From positions 124,001 through 188,000 of the forward strand of contig JAUIAD010000001.1 in NCBI GenBank assembly GCA_030425685.1: a stretch of DNA of 64,000 nt, given 5' to 3'. The first letter of the stretch is position 1. Each line of letters opens with the position of its first letter. The position numbers and the translations under genes are program-made. This document shows positions 17,983-27,383 of the stretch, in pieces. This DNA is from Gammaproteobacteria bacterium (GTDB lineage Bacteria > Pseudomonadota > Gammaproteobacteria > Coxiellales > Coxiellaceae). The notes beneath the pieces were generated by a model. It did not search any database. It was not told where the DNA came from and was given only the letters and a program-made list of their open reading frames with translations.

Positions 17983-20022
17983 ATGCTAAATAGGCGATTA
18001 AGAAGTATTAGTGTTTTTATCAGTGCAATTGTGGCAGCTCAGATTGCCTCTGCCTTACCCAATGATGATCATCTGACCAAAACCCATTCCTTGAAAAAAG
18101 CGCATGCCGAGCCGTTAAAGCAAACCTGGAATTTCCAAAATGCCGATATCCGAGCGGTTATTAATACCGTTAGCCAGTTAACAGGCAAGAGCTTTATTAT
18201 TGACCCACGGGTGCAAGGCAAAATTACCTTGGTGTCCAATAAACCCATGGGTATCAAAGAGCTTTACCAATCTTTTCTTTCCATGTTACAAGTGCTGAAC
18301 TACTCAGCCATTCCAGCAGGTCGTTCTATTAAGATAGTGCCTTCGATGGATGCGCGTGGTTACGGTGGTACTTTAGTCGGTAAACATCACCCAGGCAAAG
18401 GCGACCAAGTGGTTGTACGCGTTGTTCCTGTTAATAATGTGTCTGCCGAGCAGTTAGTGCCTATCTTGCAGCCGATGATGTTAAGCTGGGGAAGTGTCAG
18501 TGCTTACCAACCTTCAAACTCGCTTATCCTAACAGGAACGGCTAACAGTATTAATCAACTCGTTAATATCGTTCACAACTTAGATTCAGGTGACGGTAGT
18601 AGGATTAAAGTGGTTCATCTTCGCTATGCTGATGCCAAAAAAGTAGCGCAAATCGTTCAGTCCTTACAATCAGCTAATAGCAGTCAAGGCCGTGTAAACA
18701 ATGTAGCGATTGTGGCTGATGAAGAAAATAATACCCTATTAGTCAGTGGTAATCGTGATAACCGTGATCGTGCGATTCGCTTAATTAAGCAGATGGATAC
18801 TAAAAATGCCAGTGGTGGTAATAATACGGTTGTTATTCATTTAAATTATCTAACCGCGAAAAAAATAGCACCGATGCTAACAAAATTGGCACATGGTTAT
18901 ATTCAACAACAAAAGAAAGCACGTTCATCGGCCTCGTTTGGTGTTGGTTCCAGTAATTCCAGCGTGTCTATTCAGCCAGAGCTTAGTGATAATGCGGTTG
19001 TGATGAGCGGGCCTCACGCTGTTATTCAAAGTCTTAAAGGCATTATTAAAAAGCTTGATATTCGCCCGCAAGAAGTGTTGGTACAGGCGATTATCGTGAA
19101 AGTTGATGAAAGCAAGATGAACCAGTTTGGTATTCAGTGGGGCATGATGCCGCCGAAGAGTTTTGTTCCTCCCGACAGTGGTGGTGGTTCGATTCCCACA
19201 ACGTTTGATCCAAGCGGTAGCGGCTATGTTAATGTGATGCCGAACATGGGTGGCGCGATGCAGCAGGCGTTTACGGCTGGCGTTGGTTACTTGACCTATG
19301 GAAGGCTACAAGCAGTTGTGACAGCACTTAATAAGAGTGGTAATGCGAATATTCTCGCCACACCATCTGTATTAGTGCTAAATAACCAGAAGGCAGAGAT
19401 CAGTGACGGTAAGAACGTTGGTGTTGCTAACCGCACTTACGCTGGTACTAGCTCTGGCGGTGTTTATCCCGGATATCAGCAACCCTTTAACTCGGTTGAG
19501 CGTAAAGATGTCACCTTGTCACTACAGGTAACACCACAAATTGCGCCAGACAATACCGTTCGTTTGGAAATCAAACAGAAGAATGATTCCTTGGATTCCA
19601 GTGCCAATACACAAGATCCTGAAAACCCAACCATTAACACCAGCAAAATAAATACCAGTGTGTTGGTTAATAGTGGTGATGTCTTGGTGTTAGGTGGTTT
19701 GATTAGTGATGATGCCGAAGAGAATGTCAGCAAGGTGCCTATCTTGGGTGATATTCCTTTATTGGGTCGCTTGTTTACCAATAAATCAAAGACGGTAGAA
19801 AAGAAAAATCTGATGATCTTTATCCGGCCGATTATTATTAATAACCGTAAGCAGGCGAAAAAGGTTACTGAAAATCGCTATAATTACATGCGGTATCAAG
19901 AGCAGCGTAAACAGGCTGGCTTGGGTCTGGATGGTTCGGGCGAATATCCCATGTTGCCGGCGCATAAAGATAGCCATGGGCCACAGTTACCATCACCTTT
20001 TAGTAGCGGCGGTGATAAGTAG
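17983..20022 (+). CDS. gspD: Type II secretion secretin GspD
   Basis: Outer membrane secretin ring that folded exoproteins pass through. 679 residues. An N-terminal signal region is followed by N0 (WNFQNADIRAVINTVSQLTG), N1-N3 repeats (VVRVVPVNNVSAEQLVPIL, VVHLRYADAKKVAQIVQSL, VVIHLNYLTAKKIAPMLTKL) and the C-terminal secretin domain with ILATPSVLVLNNQKAEI and the signature KVPILGDIPLLGRLF. The N3 loop is Ser-rich. The C-terminal ~50 residues after the barrel (NRKQAKKVTENRYNYMRYQE) are the S-domain position where pilotins bind in other systems. It leads the ten-gene operon; gspE begins on the next base. Confidence 0.97.
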   Translation: MLNRRLRSISVFISAIVAAQIASALPNDDHLTKTHSLKKAHAEPLKQTWNFQNADIRAVINTVSQLTGKSFIIDPRVQGKITLVSNKPMGIKELYQSFLSMLQVLNYSAIPAGRSIKIVPSMDARGYGGTLVGKHHPGKGDQVVVRVVPVNNVSAEQLVPILQPMMLSWGSVSAYQPSNSLILTGTANSINQLVNIVHNLDSGDGSRIKVVHLRYADAKKVAQIVQSLQSANSSQGRVNNVAIVADEENNTLLVSGNRDNRDRAIRLIKQMDTKNASGGNNTVVIHLNYLTAKKIAPMLTKLAHGYIQQQKKARSSASFGVGSSNSSVSIQPELSDNAVVMSGPHAVIQSLKGIIKKLDIRPQEVLVQAIIVKVDESKMNQFGIQWGMMPPKSFVPPDSGGGSIPTTFDPSGSGYVNVMPNMGGAMQQAFTAGVGYLTYGRLQAVVTALNKSGNANILATPSVLVLNNQKAEISDGKNVGVANRTYAGTSSGGVYPGYQQPFNSVERKDVTLSLQVTPQIAPDNTVRLEIKQKNDSLDSSANTQDPENPTINTSKINTSVLVNSGDVLVLGGLISDDAEENVSKVPILGDIPLLGRLFTNKSKTVEKKNLMIFIRPIIINNRKQAKKVTENRYNYMRYQEQRKQAGLGLDGSGEYPMLPAHKDSHGPQLPSPFSSGGDK

Positions 20023-21486
20023 ATGGAATGTAAGTTACCGTTTAACTTTGCCAAACAACATGGCGTTTTTGTCGAGCAGGTAACTGAGGACGGCGTGGTA
20101 TTGGCACATCAAAAAAATTTAAAGCCGCAAATCGTCTTTGAATTACAGCGCCATTTAAAGCGCCCACTGGAACTGCGAGAAGTACCCGAAGAGGAATTTT
20201 CAACCCTGCTAGCCAAAGCCTATGAAATGGGTACCGATGGCGCGATGGAAGCGATGATTGGTATGGAAGAAAATATGGATCTGGCGCAACTGATGTCGGA
20301 AATTCCTGCCACTGAAGACTTGTTGGAAAGCGAAGATGATGCACCGGTTATTCGTATTTTAAATGCGATATTAACAGAAGCTATTAAACAAAAAGCGTCC
20401 GATATTCATTTTGAAACCTTTGAAGATAAGGTCATTATCCGTTTTCGTGTTGATGGTGTGCTGCGTGAAATTTTACAACCACCGCGCGTGTTGGCGCCCT
20501 TGGTCATTTCGCGTATTAAAGTGATGTCAAAATTAGATATTGCTGAAAAACGTTTGCCGCAAGATGGTCGTATTTCCCTACGTATCGCTGGGCGCGCAGT
20601 CGATGTTCGTGTATCAACTATTCCAACCCATTATGGTGAGCGTATTGTTCTACGTTTGTTAGATAAGAAAAGCGCACCGTTGGATTTGCAACGTCTTGGC
20701 ATGTCCGAGCAAGCATTAAAACTAATGCGTGAATTAATTTCCATTCCACACGGTATTATCTTAGTAACCGGACCAACCGGCTCCGGTAAAACAACCACCT
20801 TATATGCCGCTTTAACAGAATTAAACGATGAAAGCCGTAATGTATTAACGGTAGAAGATCCGATTGAATACTATCTCCCAGGTATCGGGCAAACACAGGT
20901 AAACACCAAAGTGCAAATGACTTTCGCTAAAGGCTTAAGAGCCATACTGCGACAAGATCCAGATATTGTTATGGTTGGTGAAATTCGTGATTTAGAAACT
21001 GCTGAGATGGCAGTACAAGCCAGCTTGACCGGGCACTTGGTGTTATCCACCTTACATACCAATAGCGCAGTAGGCGCCATTACGCGTTTGCGTGATATGG
21101 GTGTTGAGCCATTTTTAGTATCATCAACCTTAATTGGTGTCGTAGCGCAACGTTTAGTGCGTGTTTTATGCGATGAATGCAAAGTGGAAAAAGCAGCGAC
21201 ATCAGCAGAATTAGCCTTAATGGGTTCAACGGAAGCTGTCAATATCTTTCAGCCAGTAGGTTGTCAGCGTTGTGGTGGCAGTGGCTATGTTGGTCGAACA
21301 GGGCTATACGAAATTATCAGAATTGAAGAAAATCTACGAAGAATGATTCATGAAAATTCCAGCGAATCCGCAATGGAATTAAAAGCACGCGAAGCGCATC
21401 CCAGTATGCGCCAAGATGGCTGGCGGCGTGTATTAGCAGGCGAAACAACAATAGAAGAAGTATTAAGAGTGACGAGCGGAGACTAG
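20023..21486 (+). CDS. gspE: Type II secretion ATPase GspE
   Basis: Cytoplasmic hexameric ATPase that powers pseudopilus growth. 487 residues. Walker A GPTGSGKTTTLYAAL, Asp box region NVLTVEDPIEYYLPG, Walker B ILRQDPDIVMVGEIRD, and His box TGHLVLSTLHTNSA. The zinc-binding tetracysteine is present (CDEC at ~386 and CQRCGGSGY ~25 residues later). The start codon directly abuts the gspD stop, so translation is probably coupled. The C-terminus ends about 14 residues beyond the usual TTxEEVLRV. Confidence 0.97.
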   Translation: MECKLPFNFAKQHGVFVEQVTEDGVVLAHQKNLKPQIVFELQRHLKRPLELREVPEEEFSTLLAKAYEMGTDGAMEAMIGMEENMDLAQLMSEIPATEDLLESEDDAPVIRILNAILTEAIKQKASDIHFETFEDKVIIRFRVDGVLREILQPPRVLAPLVISRIKVMSKLDIAEKRLPQDGRISLRIAGRAVDVRVSTIPTHYGERIVLRLLDKKSAPLDLQRLGMSEQALKLMRELISIPHGIILVTGPTGSGKTTTLYAALTELNDESRNVLTVEDPIEYYLPGIGQTQVNTKVQMTFAKGLRAILRQDPDIVMVGEIRDLETAEMAVQASLTGHLVLSTLHTNSAVGAITRLRDMGVEPFLVSSTLIGVVAQRLVRVLCDECKVEKAATSAELALMGSTEAVNIFQPVGCQRCGGSGYVGRTGLYEIIRIEENLRRMIHENSSESAMELKAREAHPSMRQDGWRRVLAGETTIEEVLRVTSGD

Positions 21487-21487
21487 T

Positions 21488-22729
21488 GTGGGTGCATTTC
21501 AATATACGGCGTTAAACCAGCAAGGAAAACGAAAAAAGGGTGTGCTCGAAGCTGATACCGCAAGGCAAGTGCGTCAGCAGTTGCGTGATAAGGGATTAAC
21601 TGCATTGGAAGTTAATGCTGTTTCCGATCGTGGAGCCAAGCCTAAAGCAGGCACGGAAAAAAAGAAAAGCTATTTTCGTTTTACGCGCTCAAAGCGTATG
21701 AGCTCTAGCGACTTATGTTTAGTCACACGACAAATGGCTACCTTACTGGCAGCTGGTATTCCTTTAGACGAAGTCCTATCGGGTGTGGCTAATCAAAATG
21801 AAAAAGCGCACGTCAAAAGTATTTTATTGGGTGTTAGAGCAAAGGTTATGGAAGGCCACACGCTAGCCTCTGGCATGGCAGACTTTCCTTCCGCTTTCCC
21901 CAAACTATATCGTACTACGGTTTCATCCGGTGAGAAATCGGGTAAGCTCGATAAAGTACTTATCCGTCTTGCCGAATACACAGAAAAGCAGCAGGGTATT
22001 AAACGTAAAATTCGCCAAGCAATGATCTACCCGACATTGATGTCAGTGGTGTCGGTGTTGGTTGTTGTCTTTATGTTGATTTATGTAGTGCCCAAGATTG
22101 TTGATACCTTTAATCAAACTAATCAAGTGCTACCAATGGTGACCACCATTTTATTAGCTATTAGTCATATTACCAAAGAGTACGGGCTTTACCTTGTCGG
22201 TGCGGGTGTTTTATTAAGTTATTTATTTTCACGGCTAATGAAAAAAGAATCCTTCCGTGAAAAAATACACCGTCTGCTATTAAAAACGCCTTTATTGGGT
22301 AAAAGTATTCGCATTGTGAATAGTGCACGCTTTGCCAGAACCTTCGGTATTTTAAATGCCGCCAGTGTGCCGGTGCTAGAGGCAATGGGCTCAGCCGCAC
22401 AATTAATTTCACCTTTGCCCATGCGTCGTTCGGTCGAAAAGTCTGTCGCACAAGTGCGTGAAGGGATGCCAATTAGCGTTTCACTACAAAATACCGGTTA
22501 TTTTTCACCGATGTTTGTGCACTTGGTAGCAAGTGGTGAATCCAGTGGGCAGTTGGAAGAAATGTTACAACGAGCAGCCATCAACCAAGAGGCTGACGTA
22601 GAAGCGGTGATCGATGGCGCGCTAACGCTATTTGAACCGGTAATGATTTTGGTGATGGGCGCGGTGGTAATGTTTATCGTCCTAGCGATTATGCTACCTA
22701 TCTTTTCGTTAGATCAATTTAGTGGGTAA
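21488..22729 (+). CDS. gspF: Type II secretion inner-membrane platform protein GspF
   Basis: Polytopic platform protein that links the ATPase to pseudopilin insertion. 413 residues. The N-terminus GAFQYTALNQQGKRKKGVLE is typical. Two T2SSF domains follow (DLCLVTRQMATLLAAGIPLD and RFARTFGILNAASVPVLEAM), with three membrane segments and SGEKSGKLD / SGESSGQLEEML repeats. GTG start at 21488, one base after the gspE stop. Confidence 0.96.
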   Translation: MGAFQYTALNQQGKRKKGVLEADTARQVRQQLRDKGLTALEVNAVSDRGAKPKAGTEKKKSYFRFTRSKRMSSSDLCLVTRQMATLLAAGIPLDEVLSGVANQNEKAHVKSILLGVRAKVMEGHTLASGMADFPSAFPKLYRTTVSSGEKSGKLDKVLIRLAEYTEKQQGIKRKIRQAMIYPTLMSVVSVLVVVFMLIYVVPKIVDTFNQTNQVLPMVTTILLAISHITKEYGLYLVGAGVLLSYLFSRLMKKESFREKIHRLLLKTPLLGKSIRIVNSARFARTFGILNAASVPVLEAMGSAAQLISPLPMRRSVEKSVAQVREGMPISVSLQNTGYFSPMFVHLVASGESSGQLEEMLQRAAINQEADVEAVIDGALTLFEPVMILVMGAVVMFIVLAIMLPIFSLDQFSG

Positions 22730-22744
22730 GAGGAAAATAGAAGA

Positions 22745-23182
22745 ATGAAAAAATTACAATTAAAAAATATGCCGCTTAAAAATCAACGAGGTTTTACCTT
22801 GATTGAAGTGTTAGTGGTGGTGGTGATTATGGCGATTCTAGCTGCGATTATCGTGCCGCGTATTATGAGTCGTCCTGAACAAGCGCGTATCGTAAAGGCG
22901 AAAACCGATGTTGGTTCGATTGCCAATGCGATGGATATGTACAAACTTGATAATGGTTTTTACCCTTCACAAGATCAAGGTATTAAAGCCTTAGTGCATA
23001 AGCCAGCCGGTGATCCAACGCCAGAAAATTGGAATGGCTACTTAAAACGTGTACCAACCGATCCTTGGGGGCATGCTTATCATTACACCAACCCAGGTCA
23101 GCATGGTGATATTGATATTTGGAGTTATGGACCAACTAATAAGCCAGGTAAAGGCGAAATCGGTAACTGGTCGATTAAATAA
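22745..23182 (+). CDS. gspG: Type II secretion major pseudopilin GspG
   Basis: Major subunit of the periplasmic pseudopilus. 145 residues. The prepilin cleavage motif RG|FTLIEVLVVVVIMAILAA is visible after a 17-residue leader, so PilD/GspO processing would leave Phe1 and the conserved Glu5. The mature part (VGSIANAMDMYKLDNGFYPS, TDPWGHAYHY, DIWSYG) matches the GspG fold with its calcium-site loop. The prepilin peptidase gene is not in the window. The stop overlaps the gspH start (TAATG). Confidence 0.97.
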   Translation: MKKLQLKNMPLKNQRGFTLIEVLVVVVIMAILAAIIVPRIMSRPEQARIVKAKTDVGSIANAMDMYKLDNGFYPSQDQGIKALVHKPAGDPTPENWNGYLKRVPTDPWGHAYHYTNPGQHGDIDIWSYGPTNKPGKGEIGNWSIK

Positions 23183-23706
23183 TGCAATTAAAAATAACAC
23201 CACGTCGACAAGGTGGATTTACATTAATTGAAACTATCGTTGTCGTGGTGATTATTGCCATTATTACCGCCTTGGCGGTGATGACCTTTGGTCATTTTAA
23301 TTCAGGCCGTAAAGTGCATGCGCGCGCTAAAGAGTTGCAACAGGTTGTGATGATGGCGCGCCAACAAGCGATTTTAATGCCAATGGTATTGGGCATGAAA
23401 ATTACCGAGCAAGGGTATGTTTTTTATGTCTATCGCTTAGATATAAAAACGCATAAAGCAAAGTGGGTCAGATTTAATAATGATATTTTGTCTCACCCAA
23501 CAGCCTTTGCTGGTGATATGAAGGCGCAATGGTTGGATCAGAAAATAAATTCAGCCTATAAGAAAAAATACATAGTATTTTCAGCCAGTGGTGATGTAAC
23601 GCCATTTAAGATCCGTATTAGTAATTTACGCAATACCGTGGCTTATCAATTAAAAATGAATGCAGCTGGGAGCTTAAGTTTAAAAACCGAGGCCATAAAA
23701 CAATGA
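23182..23706 (+). CDS. gspH: Type II secretion minor pseudopilin GspH
   Basis: Minor pseudopilin, 174 residues. Prepilin motif QGG|FTLIETIVVVVIIAIITA, then a variable beta-rich domain (QGYVFYVYRLDIKTHKAKW). The order G-H-I-J-K and 1-4 base overlaps on both sides (TAATG with gspG, ATGA with gspI) identify it as GspH, although minor pseudopilins diverge strongly outside the first 25 residues. Confidence 0.9.
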   Translation: MQLKITPRRQGGFTLIETIVVVVIIAIITALAVMTFGHFNSGRKVHARAKELQQVVMMARQQAILMPMVLGMKITEQGYVFYVYRLDIKTHKAKWVRFNNDILSHPTAFAGDMKAQWLDQKINSAYKKKYIVFSASGDVTPFKIRISNLRNTVAYQLKMNAAGSLSLKTEAIKQ

Positions 23707-24071
23707 AAAAGTCAGCGGGATTTACGTTAATTGAAATACTGATTGCCTTGGCCATTTTGGCGATTGCCCTGGTAGCGGTGGTCGCGGCAACCGCTCATAG
23801 TGTTCGTGATACGACGCGCGTTAAAGAAAAAATGGCGGCGCATTGGGTGGCGATGAACGTATTGTCCAGTCTGCAAGTGGGTATGACTAGCTTAGGAACG
23901 GAAGGCGTCGGCCTTGATGGTATGACCAATATGTTAGGCGAGCAGTGGCAATGGAAAGCTAGGCAAATACAAGGCGCTGGAAATACAAATTTTATTCGTG
24001 TTGGTGTGGATGTAATGCATCAAGGATCGGAGAAAAAGGTAGAGCATTTAGAAGGGTTTGTTAAGTTTTAA
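23703..24071 (+). CDS. gspI: Type II secretion minor pseudopilin GspI
   Basis: Minor pseudopilin of the tip complex, 122 residues. Prepilin motif SAG|FTLIEILIALAILAIALV close to the N-terminus, with HWVAMNVLSSLQVG matching the AxWVAxNxLA motif usual in GspI. It overlaps gspH by four bases (ATGA). A ~50-bp spacer to gspJ follows, the only real gap within the pseudopilin block. Confidence 0.93.
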   Translation: MKKSAGFTLIEILIALAILAIALVAVVAATAHSVRDTTRVKEKMAAHWVAMNVLSSLQVGMTSLGTEGVGLDGMTNMLGEQWQWKARQIQGAGNTNFIRVGVDVMHQGSEKKVEHLEGFVKF

Positions 24072-24121
24072 TAATTTGTTGCACTAGACAGGGTTGGCTT
24101 TGTGTCACAAAAGAGAACGTG

Positions 24122-24748
24122 ATGATAAAAGAGAGTAGGTTAAACATAGCAGGATTTACGTTGATAGAGATCCTGGTGGCGCTGTTAATTTTCGCTATTT
24201 TAAGCGTTATTACCGTCGTTGGCTTGCGCTCGATGATTCGTTCTCATCACCATCTTGATAAAGTTGATCAGCAGCTGCAACAGGTTATGTCAGCGATGAC
24301 GGTGTTAAGACGTGATATTACGCAAACCATCACTCGTCCGATAACCAGTAGTACGGGAACAGGGCTGATACCTGCTTTTCAGTCGACGAGTACCACCGCA
24401 TTTGAATTTACACGTGCCGGTTATACTAATCCATTTATGATAGCGCCACGCAGTACTATGCAACGTGTTGGTTATGAATTCAAAAATCATAAGCTTATTC
24501 GTATCACTTGGCCGGTATTAGATCGAGCTCCTGATACGCAGCCAACACAGCGGGTGTTATTAAACCATGTTGATAATATGACAATTAATTTTGTCGATGA
24601 CAAAGGACAGCAGCAAGAGTCATGGTCTACACAGACCAATGTGCAAGCGATTCCACGTGCGGTTATTTTAATGATGCATATTAAGGGGATGGGCGAATTA
24701 AAAGGGATATTTCCGATTGATGGTAGGGGGACTTATGTTGCACCCTAA
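24122..24748 (+). CDS. gspJ: Type II secretion minor pseudopilin GspJ
   Basis: Minor pseudopilin of the tip complex, 208 residues. Prepilin motif IAG|FTLIEILVALLIFAILSV; then QQVMSAMTVLRRDITQTITR and FEFTRAGYTNPF, which match GspJ. ATG 24122 is chosen after AAGAG; a GTG lies one codon upstream (24119). The 3' end overlaps gspK by 14 nt. Confidence 0.94.
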   Translation: MIKESRLNIAGFTLIEILVALLIFAILSVITVVGLRSMIRSHHHLDKVDQQLQQVMSAMTVLRRDITQTITRPITSSTGTGLIPAFQSTSTTAFEFTRAGYTNPFMIAPRSTMQRVGYEFKNHKLIRITWPVLDRAPDTQPTQRVLLNHVDNMTINFVDDKGQQQESWSTQTNVQAIPRAVILMMHIKGMGELKGIFPIDGRGTYVAP

Positions 24749-25649
24749 AAAACAACAAAGCGGCGCAGCGTTAATGACAGCGCTTATTATTATGGTGATT
24801 TGTGCTATTTTAGCGACCATGCTTATTATGGGGCAGCGTTTTTTGATTCGCCAAGCCAGCTTAGTTACGCAGTCGGATCAGATGATGCTTGATTTGCACG
24901 GTGCGCAAGAGTGGGCGCAATCGGTATTGTTGCAGAATAAGGATCTTAGAACCGTTAAGCCACTTGATATTAAGCTGCATGGTGTCAAAGTTCACGCAAC
25001 GATTATAGGTGCGCAGGGCCTATTTAATTTAAATAGTCTATTGAATACCGTTAACCAGGCGCAGTTTGTACGTTTGTTACAAGCGTCTGTGCCGGATGTT
25101 AGTTCAGCACAAGCGGGTGATATTGCACGCGCCTTGATTAGCTGGGTGGGACGACCGGGTACGAATTTGTCTTCTACAGATGGTGATAATTACTATTTGC
25201 AGTTAAAGCCAGCGTATCGTGCACCGCATCGATTATTGGTTAATCCTAGTGAATTGCGCTTAGTTAAAGGGATGACGGCAAAATTATATTACGCCATGCA
25301 GCCGTCTATTACTGTTTTACCAGGAGTGATGACGCAAGTTGATGTGAATTATGCGCCAGCGCAGGTGTTGATGAGCTTGGATAAAGAGATTAGTTTAGCG
25401 CAGGCGCAAGGCATGGTTGACTGTCGCAAGAGTCACGGTTTTTTTGCTACTACCGGCGAATTTTTACAGACCTGTGCGCCTGGTATTAAGCTAACAAATA
25501 TTACCACCAACAGTCGTTATTATTTATTAAAAGCAACGGCTACGGTGGGTCAGCAAGTGGAGACACAGACGAGTTTATTAATGCGACTCAATGGGCGTAA
25601 TAATTTACCGGCGATAAGGGTAGTATGGCAGGAGATGAATGGTGGATAA
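24735..25649 (+). CDS. gspK: Type II secretion minor pseudopilin GspK
   Basis: Large tip pseudopilin, 304 residues from ATG 24735, which follows a GGGGG Shine-Dalgarno; upstream in-frame starts at 24717 and 24720 are less likely. N-terminus QQSGAALMTALIIMVICAIL is the GspK form of the prepilin helix, which lacks the usual Glu5. The conserved GLFNLNSLLN and a C-terminal T2SSK helix-hairpin region follow. The role is to cap the pseudopilus with GspI and GspJ. It overlaps gspL by 11 nt. Confidence 0.94.
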   Translation: MLHPKKQQSGAALMTALIIMVICAILATMLIMGQRFLIRQASLVTQSDQMMLDLHGAQEWAQSVLLQNKDLRTVKPLDIKLHGVKVHATIIGAQGLFNLNSLLNTVNQAQFVRLLQASVPDVSSAQAGDIARALISWVGRPGTNLSSTDGDNYYLQLKPAYRAPHRLLVNPSELRLVKGMTAKLYYAMQPSITVLPGVMTQVDVNYAPAQVLMSLDKEISLAQAQGMVDCRKSHGFFATTGEFLQTCAPGIKLTNITTNSRYYLLKATATVGQQVETQTSLLMRLNGRNNLPAIRVVWQEMNGG

Positions 25650-26841
25650 GGTAAAGTTAGTTATATTAAGTATATATAAAGAGAATGCGTTATGCTGGTC
25701 GCGTTTTAATGAGCAGGCTCAGCTCGTTTCGACAGAAGTTTTTTCATCCTTTGATGAGTTGCCTTTGGTTGAGGATGGTGAGATTTTATTGGTGTTGCTG
25801 CCTGGCCAAGACGTGTTGTTAACACAGGTTGAAATGCCGAAAATGCGTCGGCAAGAATTACTAAAAGCGCTTCCCTATGCAATTGAAGACCAAGTGGTTG
25901 GTGATATTGATGATCATTATTTCTTTCCTGGTAGTGTTGCTGAGGATGGGATGACCCCAGTTGCGGTGATCGATAAGGGCGTTTTTGATGCTTATAATAG
26001 TAAATTAGAATCTTATGGATTGCGTCCCGCGGCTATCTTGCCGGATTTTCTTAGTTTACCAAATGAAGTTGATAGTATTAGTATTTGTATCAAGGAGTCA
26101 TCTGCCTTGGTCAGAACGGGTTTAACATCTGGTTTTTCTGTGCCAGTAGAAAATCTGTTGCCATTCTTAGAATTGCTGTTACATCAGGAAGGTGTCAATA
26201 AACCGAAACAGTATATCTGCTCAGGCGCCAATGAAGAATTAAAAGCACATTTAAGTCAGCAAGCCAACTTAATCGAAGTCCCTATTGAATCGATGCTTGA
26301 CGACACGTTACAGGGTTTGTCATTTCCCATCAATTTATTACGTCGTAAGTTTAAACCAAAAGTGAAAAAGTCTTTGTTTAAACAGCCGTGGAAAATTGCT
26401 GCTGGCAGTTTTATTGCTTTGTTAGTAGTGATGTTCGCTGGGCAGGTGGCGCAATATCTTCATAGCTCGGCGCAAAATAAAAAGCTAGAAAGCAAAATGA
26501 CAGCAACCTATCAGAAAGTTTTTCCGAATGGTTCTTATGATGAAGGTTCTAAGCAGCTATTAGAGCGTGAATTGCATGCGCTTATTGAAGCTGGTAAGGG
26601 TGATCAGTTTATCCATATGTTGGGTAAGGTGGGCGCGATCTTGCAGCGAAATCAAAAAATTGTGTTGCAATCCATATCCTATCAAACCGGTGTTTTAACG
26701 CTAAAATGCCAGGCGGATAAGTTGTCTTCCTTAGAAGGGTTTAGTCATGCCTTGAGCCAACAAGGCCTGCATATCAAAAAGAACCAGATTAGCACCACCG
26801 ATAAGTCCGTGCTATCAACTTTAGTGATAGGAGGCAAATAA
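25639..26841 (+). CDS. gspL: Type II secretion assembly protein GspL
   Basis: Bitopic inner-membrane protein that anchors GspE to the platform. 400 residues. The actin-like cytoplasmic domain (ILLVLLPGQDVLLTQVEMPK, LLKALPYAIEDQVVGDIDDH) is followed by one membrane segment near residue 255 (IAAGSFIALLVVMFAGQVAQ) and a periplasmic ferredoxin-like domain. GGAG lies 4 nt before the ATG; a GTG next in frame is an alternative start. The stop shares a base with the gspM start. Confidence 0.93.
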   Translation: MVDKVKLVILSIYKENALCWSRFNEQAQLVSTEVFSSFDELPLVEDGEILLVLLPGQDVLLTQVEMPKMRRQELLKALPYAIEDQVVGDIDDHYFFPGSVAEDGMTPVAVIDKGVFDAYNSKLESYGLRPAAILPDFLSLPNEVDSISICIKESSALVRTGLTSGFSVPVENLLPFLELLLHQEGVNKPKQYICSGANEELKAHLSQQANLIEVPIESMLDDTLQGLSFPINLLRRKFKPKVKKSLFKQPWKIAAGSFIALLVVMFAGQVAQYLHSSAQNKKLESKMTATYQKVFPNGSYDEGSKQLLERELHALIEAGKGDQFIHMLGKVGAILQRNQKIVLQSISYQTGVLTLKCQADKLSSLEGFSHALSQQGLHIKKNQISTTDKSVLSTLVIGGK

Positions 26842-27341
26842 TGACGATTCAAATGAAACTGCAGTCATGGTGGGAAACCCTAGCAAATCGTGAAAAATTA
26901 ATCGTTGCGATTGGTGGTGTGTTGGGAATATTTTTGATTCTCTACTTTTTAATTTGGTCGCCTTTATCAGAGGCGGTGACAAATAATCAGGAGCAAATTG
27001 CTGAGAACACACAGACGTTAGCGTGGTTGCAGCACGCGACAAGCCGCATTCAATCGCTGCGCCGAGCAGGCGTTGTGCCACATACGCCGGCGCATACCAG
27101 TGTGATGGCTTTAGTTGAAAGAGCGCTGGCCAGTAATCAGTTGGCTAAATATATTCGCCAAGTGCAGCAGCCAGAACAAACGCAAGTAAAGATTTCTTTA
27201 AAGGCGGTGCCATTCGATCAATTTATTAATTGTTTGCAGCGTTTGGAAAATCAATCTGATGTGGTTGTTCAGCAGTTCCAAGCGTCTAAAGCCAAAAAGC
27301 CGGGTCTTGTTGATCTTCAAGTTACATTGAAAAAACGTTAA
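26841..27341 (+). CDS. gspM: Type II secretion assembly protein GspM
   Basis: Small bitopic platform protein and partner of GspL. 166 residues. The N-terminus WWETLANREKLIVAIGGVLG followed by a membrane segment (IFLILYFLIWSPL) is typical of GspM, then a periplasmic coiled and ferredoxin-like part. It is the last gene of the operon. No gspN, gspO or gspS follows, and gspC is found 3.6 kb downstream on the other strand. Confidence 0.93.
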   Translation: MTIQMKLQSWWETLANREKLIVAIGGVLGIFLILYFLIWSPLSEAVTNNQEQIAENTQTLAWLQHATSRIQSLRRAGVVPHTPAHTSVMALVERALASNQLAKYIRQVQQPEQTQVKISLKAVPFDQFINCLQRLENQSDVVVQQFQASKAKKPGLVDLQVTLKKR

Positions 27342-27350
27342 TGTTAAGTT

Positions 27351-27383
27351 GCATGTTTCGCCTCTGTTAGATGCGAAACATGC
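27351..27383 (+). terminator. Hairpin at the end of the gsp operon
   Basis: Perfect 11-bp inverted repeat GCATGTTTCGC/GCGAAACATGC with an 11-nt loop, starting 9 bp after the gspM stop. There is no T-tract after it, so it may protect the 3' end or act with Rho rather than as a classical terminator. Confidence 0.5.
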